Shown one piece after another: positions 9,025 through 17,728 of a DNA stretch of 59,839 nucleotides. The stretch spans positions 68,442-128,280 of the forward strand of contig CAIMMQ010000017.1 of NCBI GenBank assembly GCA_903842675.1, written 5' to 3'. Position numbers and translations under genes: made by a program. Within the stretch, counting starts at the first letter, position 1. Each line of letters starts with the position of its first letter. The stretch comes from an uncultured Actinomycetes bacterium (lineage in GTDB: Bacteria > Actinomycetota > Actinomycetes > Nanopelagicales > Nanopelagicaceae). The notes under the pieces are model-generated. The model saw nothing but the letters and a program-made list of their open reading frames with translations. It was not told the origin of the DNA and ran no database searches.

Positions 9025-9663
9025 TTACCAGGTTGAACTATCTCCATCGGTGGCTCGCCAGCAATACCAGGCAACAACGCTTTGATACCCGGCAAAATTA
9101 GCGCCAAGTAAATCCAAATCTTTTTGAGAAATTTGTTCTGGGAGTTTGTGTAATTTCTCCCAACCGCGACGTACTGCTAAATCACCAACTGGCCAGATAT
9201 CTAGCCGGCCTAAGTGAAAAATCAAAAACATTTCTACTGTCCAGCGCCCGATGCCCCAAATAGATGTAAGAGCTTCTGAGATCTCTTCATTGGTCATCTT
9301 TGGGAACTTTTTAAAATTTAGCGTGCCAGAAATAGTTGCTTCGGTAAGTTCGGCAATTGCTCTAGCCTTAGCACCAGAAACACCTGCTGTACGTAGGTCA
9401 GTTGCACTCAAATCCACAATGTTCTCTGGAACCAGCGCCCCATCTGCCAGAACCCGAACTCGGTTAATAATGGTGTCCGCTGCCTTAATGGCAAGCTGTT
9501 GTGAAATTATCGAATTAATTAACGTTTCATAATGTCCCCGGTTATATTTTTTAGATGCGATTGTGCAGAGTGGTGAATTCTTTATAACCGGAATGAAGGC
9601 TGGATCAGCCTTACGGAGCTTGCGAACAATCTTCGCCATCTCTTCGGGGGTCGTTAACGCCAC
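9025..9663 (-). CDS. HhH-GPD DNA glycosylase (AlkA / 3-methyladenine type)
   Basis: A base-excision repair enzyme of 212 residues. It has the helix-hairpin-helix segment LTSIWGIGRWTVEMF (about residues 132-146) and the catalytic aspartate D161 in WPVGDLAVRRG. There is no iron-sulfur cluster motif, so it resembles AlkA/MAG glycosylases that remove alkylated purines rather than EndoIII or MutY. The N-terminal AlkA domain is missing, giving the short MAG-like form. The start is GTG 9663, with TAGTTT six bases upstream. It is divergent from the terC-like gene, with only 28 bases between the start codons. Confidence 0.88.
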   Translation of the reverse strand: MALTTPEEMAKIVRKLRKADPAFIPVIKNSPLCTIASKKYNRGHYETLINSIISQQLAIKAADTIINRVRVLADGALVPENIVDLSATDLRTAGVSGAKARAIAELTEATISGTLNFKKFPKMTNEEISEALTSIWGIGRWTVEMFLIFHLGRLDIWPVGDLAVRRGWEKLHKLPEQISQKDLDLLGANFAGYQSVVAWYCWRATDGDSSTW

Positions 9664-9669
9664 GAGAGC

Positions 9670-9675
9670 AAACTA
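9670..9675 (-). promoter_or_regulatory. Leaderless-type -10 (TAGTTT) for DNA glycosylase
   Basis: TAGTTT on the minus strand ends exactly six bases before the GTG start of the glycosylase. No Shine-Dalgarno is present, which fits transcription starting at the start codon. Confidence 0.55.
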
Positions 9676-9678
9676 CTG

Positions 9679-9684
9679 TATTTT
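9679..9684 (+). promoter_or_regulatory. Leaderless-type -10 (TATTTT) for terC
   Basis: TATTTT ends seven bases before ATG 9692. It lies back to back with the glycosylase hexamer, so two divergent leaderless promoters share about 28 bases. Confidence 0.5.
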
Positions 9685-9691
9685 AGCGACC

Positions 9692-10597
9692 ATGAGCGCA
9701 ATGGTTTGGGCAATTACATTGGTTGGTCTGACTCTCGTTCTGGGCTTTGATTTCATCTTTGCCTTTCGAAATCGGAACAAAATAACCACGATGAAAGCTG
9801 CTGCGACGTGGACAATCTTTTACCTCTCACTTGCTATTGCCTTTGGATTTTCGCTCGGAACTTGGGCAACCGAACAAGCCCGTAGCGAATTCTTTGCCGG
9901 CTGGCTAACTGAATACTCATTGTCATTTGATAATTTATTTGTCTTCATTTTGATTCTTGCTCGGCTTAAAGTGGCTAAAGAGCGCGAAGAGATAATTCTA
10001 TTTATCGGAATTGTGTCATCACTTTTCTTGCGAGGTATCTTCATCGCGGCAGGCTCTGCCGTAGTAAACCGCTGGTCCTGGATTTTCTTCTTCTTCGGCG
10101 CCTTCCTTATCTACACGGCAATCACGTTAATCAAGGAGAGTGAGGAAGAAGAGTGGCGCGAGGGTCGGTTATTAAACTTCATCAGAAGTCGTGGTGCTTC
10201 AACATTTGTCGTTGCCCTGGTCGCAATCGCAACGACGAACGTACTATTTGCCTTTGACTCTATCCCAGCAATTTTTGGATTAACAAAGAATCCCTACATT
10301 ATTGTTACCGCAAATATTTTTGCTTTGATGGGCTTGCGTCAGCTCTATTTCTTAATTGGCGGGCTTATGAAAAAGTTGGTTTATTTAACCGAAGGCTTAG
10401 CGCTAATTCTTGCCTTTATTGGTCTTAAGTTAATTATTGAAGCAGCCGCATCTCAAGGTTGGCATAAAATCGCCGGAGTGCACATTCCAGAAATTTCACT
10501 TGAAGTCAGTTTGATATTTATCGTTGGAGTGTTAGCCCTGACCGCCATTTTGAGTCTTTTCAAGTCAAATCGGGATGAAGCGAAGAAAGAGTCCTAG
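9692..10597 (+). CDS. TerC-family integral membrane protein
   Basis: A 301-residue membrane protein with about eight to nine hydrophobic segments. It carries the TerC hallmarks: the acidic intramembrane motifs SFDNLFVF (about residue 70) and FAFDSIPA (about residue 186). Family members (TerC, Alx, YceF, YkoY) are linked to tellurite resistance and, more generally, to Mn2+ export or metal loading of exoenzymes. ATG 9692 is chosen because upstream in-frame sequence runs into the divergent glycosylase and has no membrane character. The next gene starts 33 bases downstream with a possible promoter of its own. Confidence 0.9.
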   Translation: MSAMVWAITLVGLTLVLGFDFIFAFRNRNKITTMKAAATWTIFYLSLAIAFGFSLGTWATEQARSEFFAGWLTEYSLSFDNLFVFILILARLKVAKEREEIILFIGIVSSLFLRGIFIAAGSAVVNRWSWIFFFFGAFLIYTAITLIKESEEEEWREGRLLNFIRSRGASTFVVALVAIATTNVLFAFDSIPAIFGLTKNPYIIVTANIFALMGLRQLYFLIGGLMKKLVYLTEGLALILAFIGLKLIIEAAASQGWHKIAGVHIPEISLEVSLIFIVGVLALTAILSLFKSNRDEAKKES

Positions 10598-10629
10598 AAT
10601 TTCATCGAACTAGGTGGAATACTGCACAT

Positions 10630-11802
10630 ATGTTTAATACCAATTCGCACCACCCAGTCGTAGATGGTTTGCCACTAGCCGCACTTAGAAATCGTAAAAG
10701 TTTCAAATGGCGTGGTTTTCCAGCAGATGTTTTGCCGCTGCCGGTTGCTGAAATGGATTTTGAAATTGCCAAACCAATTCGTGATGAACTAATTGGCATG
10801 TTGGAAGTTTCGGATACCGGTTACCTTGGCCCCATTCCAGAACTTGGTACCAATTTGGCCGCTTTTGCGCTGGCCCGCTGGAATTGGAAAGTAGACCCAG
10901 AACAAATCTTCACAGCCACTGATGTTGGTGTCGGAATGGTTGAAATGGGGCGCACAGTTGTTAAGCCCGGAGATTTAATTATGTATAACACTCCGGTTTA
11001 TCACAATATTTTGAACTGGATTCATGAACTTAAATGTGAAGCGTTTGATGCACCACTTGCAAAAGATGGCGAGCATTACACCTTGGATTTATCAGTCGTG
11101 GAAGCCGGTTACAAGAAGGGCGTAAAGGCCCACTTCTTATGTAATCCACATAACCCTGTTGGAACTGTTTTTACAAAATCCGAATTAGCAAGCCTTGCCG
11201 AGTTGGCCAAGAAATACGGTGTTACGGTATTTAGCGAGGAGATTCACGCCCCTCTTGTTTATGAGAGCGGCGCCTTCGTGCCATTCTTATCAGTTAGTGA
11301 AACGGCACGTGAAGTTGGAATTTGTGTGACGGCAGCGAGCAAGAGTTGGAACTTAGCTGGGCTCAAGTGCGCAACTATTATCACCGCCCATCCTGATCAA
11401 AAAGCTCGGGCAGAGGCAATGCCGATGGCCGTTCATTATCGGGCTTCACTTTTTGGTGCAGTTGCTGCTGCAAGAGCGTATGAGTGCGTTGATTGGTTAG
11501 ATGCGGCGCTCGTTACTTTGGATCGAAATCGCAAATTTGTTGCAGAGCAACTTGCCGAAAAACTTCCAACAGTTGGCTATCGAATTCCAGATTGTTCTTA
11601 TCTAGCCTGGCTGGATTTAACTTCATTAAACCTAGGTGAAAATCCGACAGAAGTACTTATGGAGAAGGGCAAAGTTGCCTTTAACGCCGGAATTGATTTT
11701 GGTCCAAATTCAGGTCAATTTGTTCGGCTGAATTTTGGAACTAGCGAGGAAATAATTTCGCTTGCGATCGATCGGATTCTTGCTGCAGTGAATTCCAAGT
11801 AA
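10630..11802 (+). CDS. patB: PatB/MalY-type cystathionine beta-lyase (PLP)
   Basis: A 390-residue fold-type I PLP enzyme of the MalY/PatB branch. Features include LPLPVAEMDF near the N-terminus, the substrate loop CNPHNPVGTVF and the PLP lysine in ASKSWNLAGLK (K238). It should cleave cystathionine to homocysteine, pyruvate and ammonia, or act more broadly as a C-S lyase. The operon also holds metB two genes downstream, so the two together would convert cysteine plus an activated homoserine into homocysteine. An AATACT hexamer ends six bases before the ATG. Confidence 0.88.
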   Translation: MFNTNSHHPVVDGLPLAALRNRKSFKWRGFPADVLPLPVAEMDFEIAKPIRDELIGMLEVSDTGYLGPIPELGTNLAAFALARWNWKVDPEQIFTATDVGVGMVEMGRTVVKPGDLIMYNTPVYHNILNWIHELKCEAFDAPLAKDGEHYTLDLSVVEAGYKKGVKAHFLCNPHNPVGTVFTKSELASLAELAKKYGVTVFSEEIHAPLVYESGAFVPFLSVSETAREVGICVTAASKSWNLAGLKCATIITAHPDQKARAEAMPMAVHYRASLFGAVAAARAYECVDWLDAALVTLDRNRKFVAEQLAEKLPTVGYRIPDCSYLAWLDLTSLNLGENPTEVLMEKGKVAFNAGIDFGPNSGQFVRLNFGTSEEIISLAIDRILAAVNSK

Positions 11803-11813
11803 CAGATAAATAT

Positions 11814-13370
11814 ATGTCAGCTAAGATTAATTTTGACGTTGTAATTGTTGGCGCTGGCCACAATGCGCTAGTTGCCGCTTGCTATCTTGGAAGAGCTGGG
11901 CTCAAGGTAGCGATTCTTGAGGCCAATGACGCTATTGGTGGGGCCAGTGTTAGCCAGAAAGTATTTCCGGATTTTGATGCCAGATTATCCAGATATTCCT
12001 ATTTAGTTTCACTGCTTCCAGATCAAATTGTTAACGATCTTGGCTTAAAGTTTCAAACGATACCTAGATCAGTTGCTTCTTTTACCCCAGAGAAAAAAGC
12101 TGGTAGCGATATTGGCTTACTTGTAACTACTGGATTGGTAGGAGATAGTAAAAGTGATTTTGCAAAACTGACGGGATCGGACGCAGAGTTTGAAGCGTGG
12201 CAGAGTTTCTATGGCGATGTTGAAAGAATTGCCAAAGTGATTGCCCCAACCATGCTTAGCAAACTTCCAACTAGATCTGAGTTAAAAAATCAGGTGGACC
12301 ATCCAATATGGGATGAAATAATCGAACGGCCCCTTGGTGAAGTTATCGAGGCAAAATTTAGTGATGATCTGGTGCGCGGAGTTGTATTAACTGATGGCTT
12401 AATTGGAACCTTTGCTGATGCCCACGAGATGGCGGCCAATATTTGTTTTCTTTATCATTTGATTGGAAACGGCACCGGTGAATGGAAAGTTCCACGAGGT
12501 GGCATGGGAGCATTGGTTGCCGAGCTGCATGAGGTTGCTCTTGCTGTTGGTGTTGAGGTTTTCACAAATTCTCGCGTGATGAAAATCGAGCGAATCGATG
12601 GCACTTATGTTGCCAGCACCGAAGGCGGCAGCGAATTTAATAGCACTTTCTTGTTGGCAAATTTTGCTCCGCAGGCGCTTGCAAAGATCATGAGAACTCG
12701 TCCACCTGCCAGCCTAGATGGCAGCCAAGTGAAAATAAATATGTTGCTTACAAAATTACCTAGATTGAAATCTGGGGCTGATCCTAGGCAGGCATTTGCG
12801 GGTACTTTTCATTTTGATGAGCGATATTCCGATTTACAACGCGCTTATGCCCAGGCGAAGGAAGGGGTTATTCCGGATCGGATTCCTGCTGAAATGTATT
12901 GCCATACTCTGAGTGATCCGAGCATTCTTTCACCAGAGTTAAATGAGCTCGGATATCAAACCTTGACGCTCTTTGGAATTCATATTCCAGCATCACTCTT
13001 TGATGAGGATCATGACGCAACCAAGAAAATAATTCTAGATCGGCTTATGGCGCAATTAAATGAATACTTATTGGATCCAATCCAAGAGTGCCTTGCGGTG
13101 GCAAAAGATGGTTCGCTCTGTATCGAAATTAAAAGCCCGCTCGAGTTGGAGAAAGACATTGGTCTGCCTCGTGGAAATATTTTCCACAAAGACCTTTCGA
13201 TGCCATTTAGAGAAGATGGCACTGAACCTAGTTGGGGAGTAGAAACGCAATTTCCAAATCTTTTCCTTTGTGGCGCGGGTGCAATTCGAGGTGGTGGTGT
13301 CAGTGGAATACCTGGCCACAACGCCGCCGCGGCAGTGCTGGAGCAATTAAGTAATAGGGTTGCGCCATGA
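11814..13370 (+). CDS. FAD-dependent oxidoreductase of the phytoene-dehydrogenase/PYROXD2 group
   Basis: A 518-residue flavoprotein with an N-terminal Rossmann fold (VVIVGAGHNALVAA, residues 8-21) ending in an acidic ILEAN strand, and a C-terminal FAD-closing segment LFLCGAGAIRGGGVSGIPGHNAAA. This is the COG1233 superfamily, which includes carotenoid desaturases and the PYROXD2-like branch; no other carotenoid genes are nearby, so I favour the latter. The substrate is unknown. It sits between patB (11 bases) and metB (overlap), so it is probably cotranscribed with sulfur amino acid genes, which is an unexplained association. Confidence 0.82.
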   Translation: MSAKINFDVVIVGAGHNALVAACYLGRAGLKVAILEANDAIGGASVSQKVFPDFDARLSRYSYLVSLLPDQIVNDLGLKFQTIPRSVASFTPEKKAGSDIGLLVTTGLVGDSKSDFAKLTGSDAEFEAWQSFYGDVERIAKVIAPTMLSKLPTRSELKNQVDHPIWDEIIERPLGEVIEAKFSDDLVRGVVLTDGLIGTFADAHEMAANICFLYHLIGNGTGEWKVPRGGMGALVAELHEVALAVGVEVFTNSRVMKIERIDGTYVASTEGGSEFNSTFLLANFAPQALAKIMRTRPPASLDGSQVKINMLLTKLPRLKSGADPRQAFAGTFHFDERYSDLQRAYAQAKEGVIPDRIPAEMYCHTLSDPSILSPELNELGYQTLTLFGIHIPASLFDEDHDATKKIILDRLMAQLNEYLLDPIQECLAVAKDGSLCIEIKSPLELEKDIGLPRGNIFHKDLSMPFREDGTEPSWGVETQFPNLFLCGAGAIRGGGVSGIPGHNAAAAVLEQLSNRVAP

Positions 13371-14509
13371 TGAATGAGAAAAATGGGAAAAATGAACTCG
13401 GCGACCTGCATCCGGATTCCCAAGTTGTCGCTGCTGGACGTCCGGCGCGCACACCTGATGCCCCGCTTAATCCACCAATTGAATTAAGTTCTACCTTTCA
13501 TGCCGGTGGGGAAGTTGGTTATGGCCGCTTTGGAAATGAATCTTGGTTTGCACTTGAAGAAGCGATTTCACTTCTTGAAGGTGCCCCAACGTTAACTTTC
13601 GCATCTGGCATGGCTGCGATAAATGCGGCACTATCGATTCTTCCGAGGGGATCTGTAGTAATTGCCTCTAAGAATGGTTACACCGGGGCGATGAAAGTAC
13701 TTCGCACACTTGAAGAAAGTGGCGCGATTGCAGTTCGGTATGTTGATGTTTCAAATACAGATGAAGTTTTAGCCGCGCTTCCCGGAAGTGCCATGTTATG
13801 GGTTGAATCTCCGACTAATCCTGCGTTAGAAGTTGCCGACCTTCCATTAATCATTGCCGAAGCAAAACGCGCCCAGATTATTGCTGCAGTTGATAACACT
13901 TTTTCGACTGGGTTGATTCAGAAACCAATTGAGATGGGCGCAGATATCTCAATGAACTCTGTAACTAAATTTATTGCTGGCCATAGCGATGTCCTCATTG
14001 GATCTCTCTCAATCTCCAACGCCGAGATATTCAATAAAATCAGCGATGCTCGTAAATTTGGTGGCGCAATCCCAGGACCATTCGAAGCTTGGTTAGCACT
14101 GCGTGGTGTTCGTACGCTCTCGGTTCGCCTGGAGCGCGCACAAGCGAATGCAATGGAACTTGCAACCAGACTTTCAAAACATCCGGCGGTAGAGCGAGTT
14201 AGGTATCCCGGACTTGCCTCTGATCCTCATCACGAACGGGCAGCCAAGTTCATGAAAGGCTTTGGCGCGGTTCTATCAATTGAAGTTAAAGGTGGCGCAG
14301 CGGCTGCCGACAAAGCATGTGAATCTTCCAAGTTAATTACGTACGCAACCTCCCTCGGCGGGGTGGAATCGCTCTGGGAACGTCGCCATAGGTGGGGTAG
14401 TGAGAGTCCTACCATCCCGATAAATCTCGTTCGAATCTCAGTCGGCATTGAGAATATCGATGATCTCTGGGCCGATATTAATCAAGCTCTAAGCGTTTCT
14501 CAGCGCTAG
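13367..14509 (+). CDS. metB: Cystathionine gamma-synthase / Cys-Met metabolism PLP enzyme
   Basis: A 380-residue enzyme of the trans-sulfuration family. It has the SGMAAI helix, the ESPTNPALEV substrate loop and the PLP lysine in SVTKFIAGHSD (K201). It probably condenses an O-acylhomoserine with cysteine to give cystathionine, which PatB upstream can split to homocysteine. O-acetylhomoserine sulfhydrylase activity cannot be excluded from sequence. The ATG overlaps the stop of the flavoprotein gene (ATGA), indicating translational coupling. A second ATG follows immediately and could also be used. Confidence 0.85.
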   Translation: MMNEKNGKNELGDLHPDSQVVAAGRPARTPDAPLNPPIELSSTFHAGGEVGYGRFGNESWFALEEAISLLEGAPTLTFASGMAAINAALSILPRGSVVIASKNGYTGAMKVLRTLEESGAIAVRYVDVSNTDEVLAALPGSAMLWVESPTNPALEVADLPLIIAEAKRAQIIAAVDNTFSTGLIQKPIEMGADISMNSVTKFIAGHSDVLIGSLSISNAEIFNKISDARKFGGAIPGPFEAWLALRGVRTLSVRLERAQANAMELATRLSKHPAVERVRYPGLASDPHHERAAKFMKGFGAVLSIEVKGGAAAADKACESSKLITYATSLGGVESLWERRHRWGSESPTIPINLVRISVGIENIDDLWADINQALSVSQR

Positions 14510-14534
14510 CAGGGAAAAAAATCAAACAGAAGTG

Positions 14535-14540
14535 TAGATT
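14535..14540 (+). promoter_or_regulatory. Leaderless-type -10 (TAGATT)
   Basis: TAGATT ends exactly six bases before the first ATG of the 48-residue gene at 14547. There is no purine-rich ribosome site between them. Confidence 0.55.
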
Positions 14541-14546
14541 TAACCC

Positions 14547-14693
14547 ATGATGAAAATCATCCGCCGAGCAATAGCAGTATTCGCTTTCATAGCGATTTTC
14601 TTCGGTGTGCTTAAATCTATGTTCCAGTGGTTAGCCCAAAGCGGCGATGACGATCACGAAATTTTTAGCGATGAAGAACACGAGCAGGTCTAA
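14547..14693 (+). CDS. Small membrane protein, 48 residues (unrecognised)
   Basis: A short ORF starting with two consecutive ATGs. A basic start (KIIRR) leads into a single hydrophobic helix (about residues 8-30), then a strongly acidic tail containing DDDH and DEEHE. This Nin-Cout or Nout-Cin bitopic layout is typical of small membrane regulators. A TAGATT hexamer six bases upstream and a membrane protein gene five bases downstream argue that it is real. I recognise no family. It could work with the following three-helix protein. Confidence 0.6.
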   Translation: MMKIIRRAIAVFAFIAIFFGVLKSMFQWLAQSGDDDHEIFSDEEHEQV

Positions 14694-14698
14694 GCAAT

Positions 14699-15097
14699 TT
14701 GAGCTCTGAAAGCGCAAATACAAATACTTACCAAGCCGGTAGTTGCAATATTGGCAAAGGTGAAATTAGACGTCGGCAATTTGTTGCTGCATTTGGGTTA
14801 CTGCTAACAGTTTTTTCAACCGCGAGTTTGATCAGCAACCACGCAAGCCGAGGGGCTCGGTTCGGAGTGTTCCTGCCAGCTTTTGTATTTTCTATTGGTT
14901 GGATTCAATCTCGCCGCAAATTCTGCCTAGCGTTTGGTTTTATGGGCACATTTAATTTTGGAAAACTTGGCCAACTCTCGAAGGTAGCGAGTAAAGAGGA
15001 TAAAGCGGCCGATCGTGCAACAGCAATCTCAATCTTGACCCAAGCAATAATCCTGGCTGCTGCAATTACTGGTCTTATTTTCTTTTTGCCGCTCTAG
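14699..15097 (+). CDS. Three-helix membrane protein with CNIGKGEIRRRQ motif (unrecognised)
   Basis: About 132 residues starting from TTG 14699, the only start codon available before the conserved-looking region. A soluble N-terminus contains GSCNIGKGEIRRRQ, followed by hydrophobic segments near residues 27-45, 52-70 and 107-132. The cysteine and the GEIRRR block directly before the first helix suggest a positive-inside anchor or a functional motif. It starts five bases after the 48-residue small protein, and its end overlaps the convergent sulP gene by 23 bases. Function unknown. Confidence 0.6.
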   Translation: MSSESANTNTYQAGSCNIGKGEIRRRQFVAAFGLLLTVFSTASLISNHASRGARFGVFLPAFVFSIGWIQSRRKFCLAFGFMGTFNFGKLGQLSKVASKEDKAADRATAISILTQAIILAAAITGLIFFLPL

Positions 15098-16394
15098 AAA
15101 GTTTGGCCGCTCTAGCAATTTTAGTTTTTATAAGCCACTTATAGGTAAAGTAAAGAATGGTTCCAATTGCGATTCCCCAGATTAGATCTACAAATAGCAC
15201 TATTGCAGCAGTTATAAGCAGAATGCTGGAATCCAACCGAGTTGTCCGTAGCGCCTCTCGAAGGTTGGCTGGACTTGCAATTCGGTATGAAGTACCAAGA
15301 AGTACGCCAGCCAGCGCTGCAGTTGGGATTTTAGAGATGAGTGGCGAAAGTATTAGCACGACGACAATTAAAAATAGCGAGTGAACAATCGCAGCAAGCC
15401 TTGTTTTGGCACCAGATCTAATGTTTACCCCAGTTCTTGCGATCGCACCCGTTGCTGGCATGCCACCCACCATAGAAGCGACTAGTGATGCAAGACCTTG
15501 GCCAAACAATTCGCGATTAGGTTTGTAACGTAAGCCTTCTTCATGGATATGACCCATCTGATCTGCAACGCGAGCCGAGAGTAGAGATTCGATTGCTGCG
15601 AGTGCGGCGATTTCTAACGCGCCAATAATCAGCGACGAAATTCCTAATCCAGAAGTGTGCAAACTCGGCCCGGTAAAATTTGCAAATATTGATTTAGGAA
15701 GGGCGCCAACTTTAGGAATTTTGATATTTAATGAGAGAACAACAACCGTTGAAACTACAATGGCTAAAAAGCTTGCTGGTATATGGATCTTTATCTTTAA
15801 CCTATGAGCAAGCTTCGGGTATCCAAACTTAACAATCAAAGTGAGAACCACAATGCTAAGTGCCCGGGCGTTAACTCCAGAGTCGATCGCCGATTTCAAA
15901 GTGCGCCAGGCAGTTTTAACCGTTGCGCCACCATTGACAGATGTGACTGCTAATGCGCTGGGAAGTTGTTGTAATGCAATCACAAGAGCAATCCCAAGTG
16001 TGAAACCCTCCATGACTGGCCAAGGAACTCGATTTATAACCGTCCCCATCTTTGTGATGCCAAGGAGAATCACGATTAATCCAGCGATAAATCCGAGAGG
16101 GGCGAGGCAAGCCACACCGTACTTTGCAACTATTGGAACTAGGACAACTGTCATTGCGCCGGTCGGTCCACTAACTTGATAATTGGAACCACCAAATATG
16201 GCTGCGATGAGGCCAGCAAATATTGCAGTTACTAATCCAGCACCCGCACCAGCGCCTGTGGTAATTCCAAAAGCCAGGGCCAGAGGTAGGGCAACTATTC
16301 CAACGGTTATTCCAGCAACTAAATCTGAACTCCAAGATTTTCGGAAATTTCGGTAGTCATTTTTACTTGGTAGGAGCTCCGTTAAGTCACTCAT
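15075..16394 (-). CDS. SulP (SLC26)-family anion transporter without STAS domain
   Basis: A 439-residue polytopic protein with the SulP signature: SSDLVAGITVGIVALPLALAFGI at the N-terminus (short form of the motif), GPTGAMTVVLVPI, and the TGAIARTGVNIRSGAKTR segment. Such proteins carry sulfate, bicarbonate or other anions. The protein stops shortly after the last membrane helix in a Lys/Arg/Ala tail (AARAAKLSRAAKRK-like) where the cytoplasmic STAS domain would normally follow. I place the start at ATG 16394; a longer frame to 16457 runs into the divergent glycosyltransferase. No carbonic anhydrase or sulfate genes adjoin it, so the substrate is open. Confidence 0.88.
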   Translation of the reverse strand: MSDLTELLPSKNDYRNFRKSWSSDLVAGITVGIVALPLALAFGITTGAGAGAGLVTAIFAGLIAAIFGGSNYQVSGPTGAMTVVLVPIVAKYGVACLAPLGFIAGLIVILLGITKMGTVINRVPWPVMEGFTLGIALVIALQQLPSALAVTSVNGGATVKTAWRTLKSAIDSGVNARALSIVVLTLIVKFGYPKLAHRLKIKIHIPASFLAIVVSTVVVLSLNIKIPKVGALPKSIFANFTGPSLHTSGLGISSLIIGALEIAALAAIESLLSARVADQMGHIHEEGLRYKPNRELFGQGLASLVASMVGGMPATGAIARTGVNIRSGAKTRLAAIVHSLFLIVVVLILSPLISKIPTAALAGVLLGTSYRIASPANLREALRTTRLDSSILLITAAIVLFVDLIWGIAIGTILYFTYKWLIKTKIARAAKLSRAAKRK

Positions 16395-16432
16395 ATCTAA
16401 GCACCATACCCGACTTTGCTGAGATTCTTTAG

Positions 16433-16438
16433 TAGATT
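16433..16438 (+). promoter_or_regulatory. Leaderless-type -10 (TAGATT) for glycosyltransferase
   Basis: TAGATT ends exactly six bases before ATG 16445, identical in sequence and spacing to the hexamer at 14535. Confidence 0.6.
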
Positions 16439-16444
16439 GGGGCA

Positions 16445-17728
16445 ATGGCGAACCCAAAGGCCCTTCATATCGTTTTGAATGGTGTTACAGAGGATTCAAG
16501 AGTATTGAAGTGTGCCTGGTCACTGGGAAATGCTGGTTGGGATGTAATTGTTTGTGGCGCAGCGCCCAAATTAGAGAGTGATAGTTTTGAAATTGGTTAT
16601 GCGAAAGTAATTCGAGTTCCGTTAAAACCAGTATTTTCTTATACGTTTTTTGCGAAATTACTTCGCCGAGTTCGTCGATATCAACGCCGGATAGTGGCAA
16701 AATTTTTAGGAAACGCTAAACCAGCAGTTCCTAACTTGAAGCGGGCCGTTGCGTTGATCTCACCAATCGCACTTGAATTTAAACCTGATGTGATTCATGC
16801 CCACGATTACACGGCCCTTCCTATCGCGGGTGCAATTGTGGAGACGTTGAACAAAATCGGATGCAGCACCAAACTTATCTATGATGCCCACGAATATGTT
16901 CCAGGAGTTTCACATCTGACAAAGCCGTTGGTAAATATTTATACCGAGCAAGAAATTGCTTATGCTGCCAAGGCAGCGGCAGTTCTTTCGGTAAGTGAAG
17001 GGATGTCAGATCTTCTAATTCCACATTTGAAGATTTCTAAGCGCCCCGACCTGGTTCCAAATGATCCTTTAGTACTTGGCCAACAGCCGGCCAAGCGCAA
17101 CCTTCGTGCGGATTGTGGAATTGGCGCCGATGTTCCAGTTCTTATTTATTCTGGTGCGGTCGCACCACAACGGGGCATTCAAACCGCCCTTGAAGCTCTG
17201 CCAGATCTTCATGGCGTTCACCTTGTATTGGTTGCTAATCCAGCAAACCAAACCGTAAAAGATCTGCAGAGCAAATATGCTCACCTAGCAGATCGTTTTC
17301 ATATTCAACCCTATGTTCCAAATTCTGAATTAGTTTCTTACCTATCCGGTGCCACGGTTGGACTTATCCCAATTTTGCATAAGCAGAATCACGAGATCTC
17401 CCTAATTACTAAATTTGGCGAATATATGCAGGCGCGTTTACCAATCCTGGTCAGCGATGTGCGAACTATGGCGGCTGAAGTAAGGCGACTTGGAAATGGC
17501 GAAGTTTTTATTGCTGAAGATGTTGCCGACTTTGTACGGGCAGCCAAATTAATTCTGGAAAATCCAATTAAATATTCTGGTGTTTACACCGATGCGATAT
17601 TGCGCGAACGCAGTTGGGAGCTTGCGGGCGAGAACTTATTGCGAATTTATAATGAGATTGCTGGAGTAAAGCCGGTAGAACGAGTACTAAAGCCTTTTAC
17701 GATTAGCGATCCGCAGGCGCACCAATAA
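16445..17728 (+). CDS. GT4-family glycosyltransferase
   Basis: A 427-residue GT-B enzyme. The N-terminal domain has HIVLNGVTEDSRVLK and IHAHDYTALPIA. The C-terminal domain starts near LIYSGAVAPQRGIQ, with a donor-site region around ITKFGEYMQARLPILVSD that replaces the usual EAMA-type E-x7-E. It should transfer an activated sugar onto a lipid-linked or surface glycan. It is transcribed toward the minus-strand wbp-like cluster and overlaps the wbpA stop by 26 bases, so it is probably part of the same glycan locus though on its own promoter. Donor and acceptor cannot be read from sequence. Confidence 0.85.
   Translation: MANPKALHIVLNGVTEDSRVLKCAWSLGNAGWDVIVCGAAPKLESDSFEIGYAKVIRVPLKPVFSYTFFAKLLRRVRRYQRRIVAKFLGNAKPAVPNLKRAVALISPIALEFKPDVIHAHDYTALPIAGAIVETLNKIGCSTKLIYDAHEYVPGVSHLTKPLVNIYTEQEIAYAAKAAAVLSVSEGMSDLLIPHLKISKRPDLVPNDPLVLGQQPAKRNLRADCGIGADVPVLIYSGAVAPQRGIQTALEALPDLHGVHLVLVANPANQTVKDLQSKYAHLADRFHIQPYVPNSELVSYLSGATVGLIPILHKQNHEISLITKFGEYMQARLPILVSDVRTMAAEVRRLGNGEVFIAEDVADFVRAAKLILENPIKYSGVYTDAILRERSWELAGENLLRIYNEIAGVKPVERVLKPFTISDPQAHQ

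Noticed and set aside
11814-13370. Carotenoid desaturase CrtI
   Set aside because: No crtB, crtE or cyclase nearby, and the sequence style is closer to the PYROXD2-like branch.
15841-16179. Plus-strand frame opposite sulP
   Set aside because: The opposite strand encodes clear SulP membrane motifs; this frame has no recognisable features.
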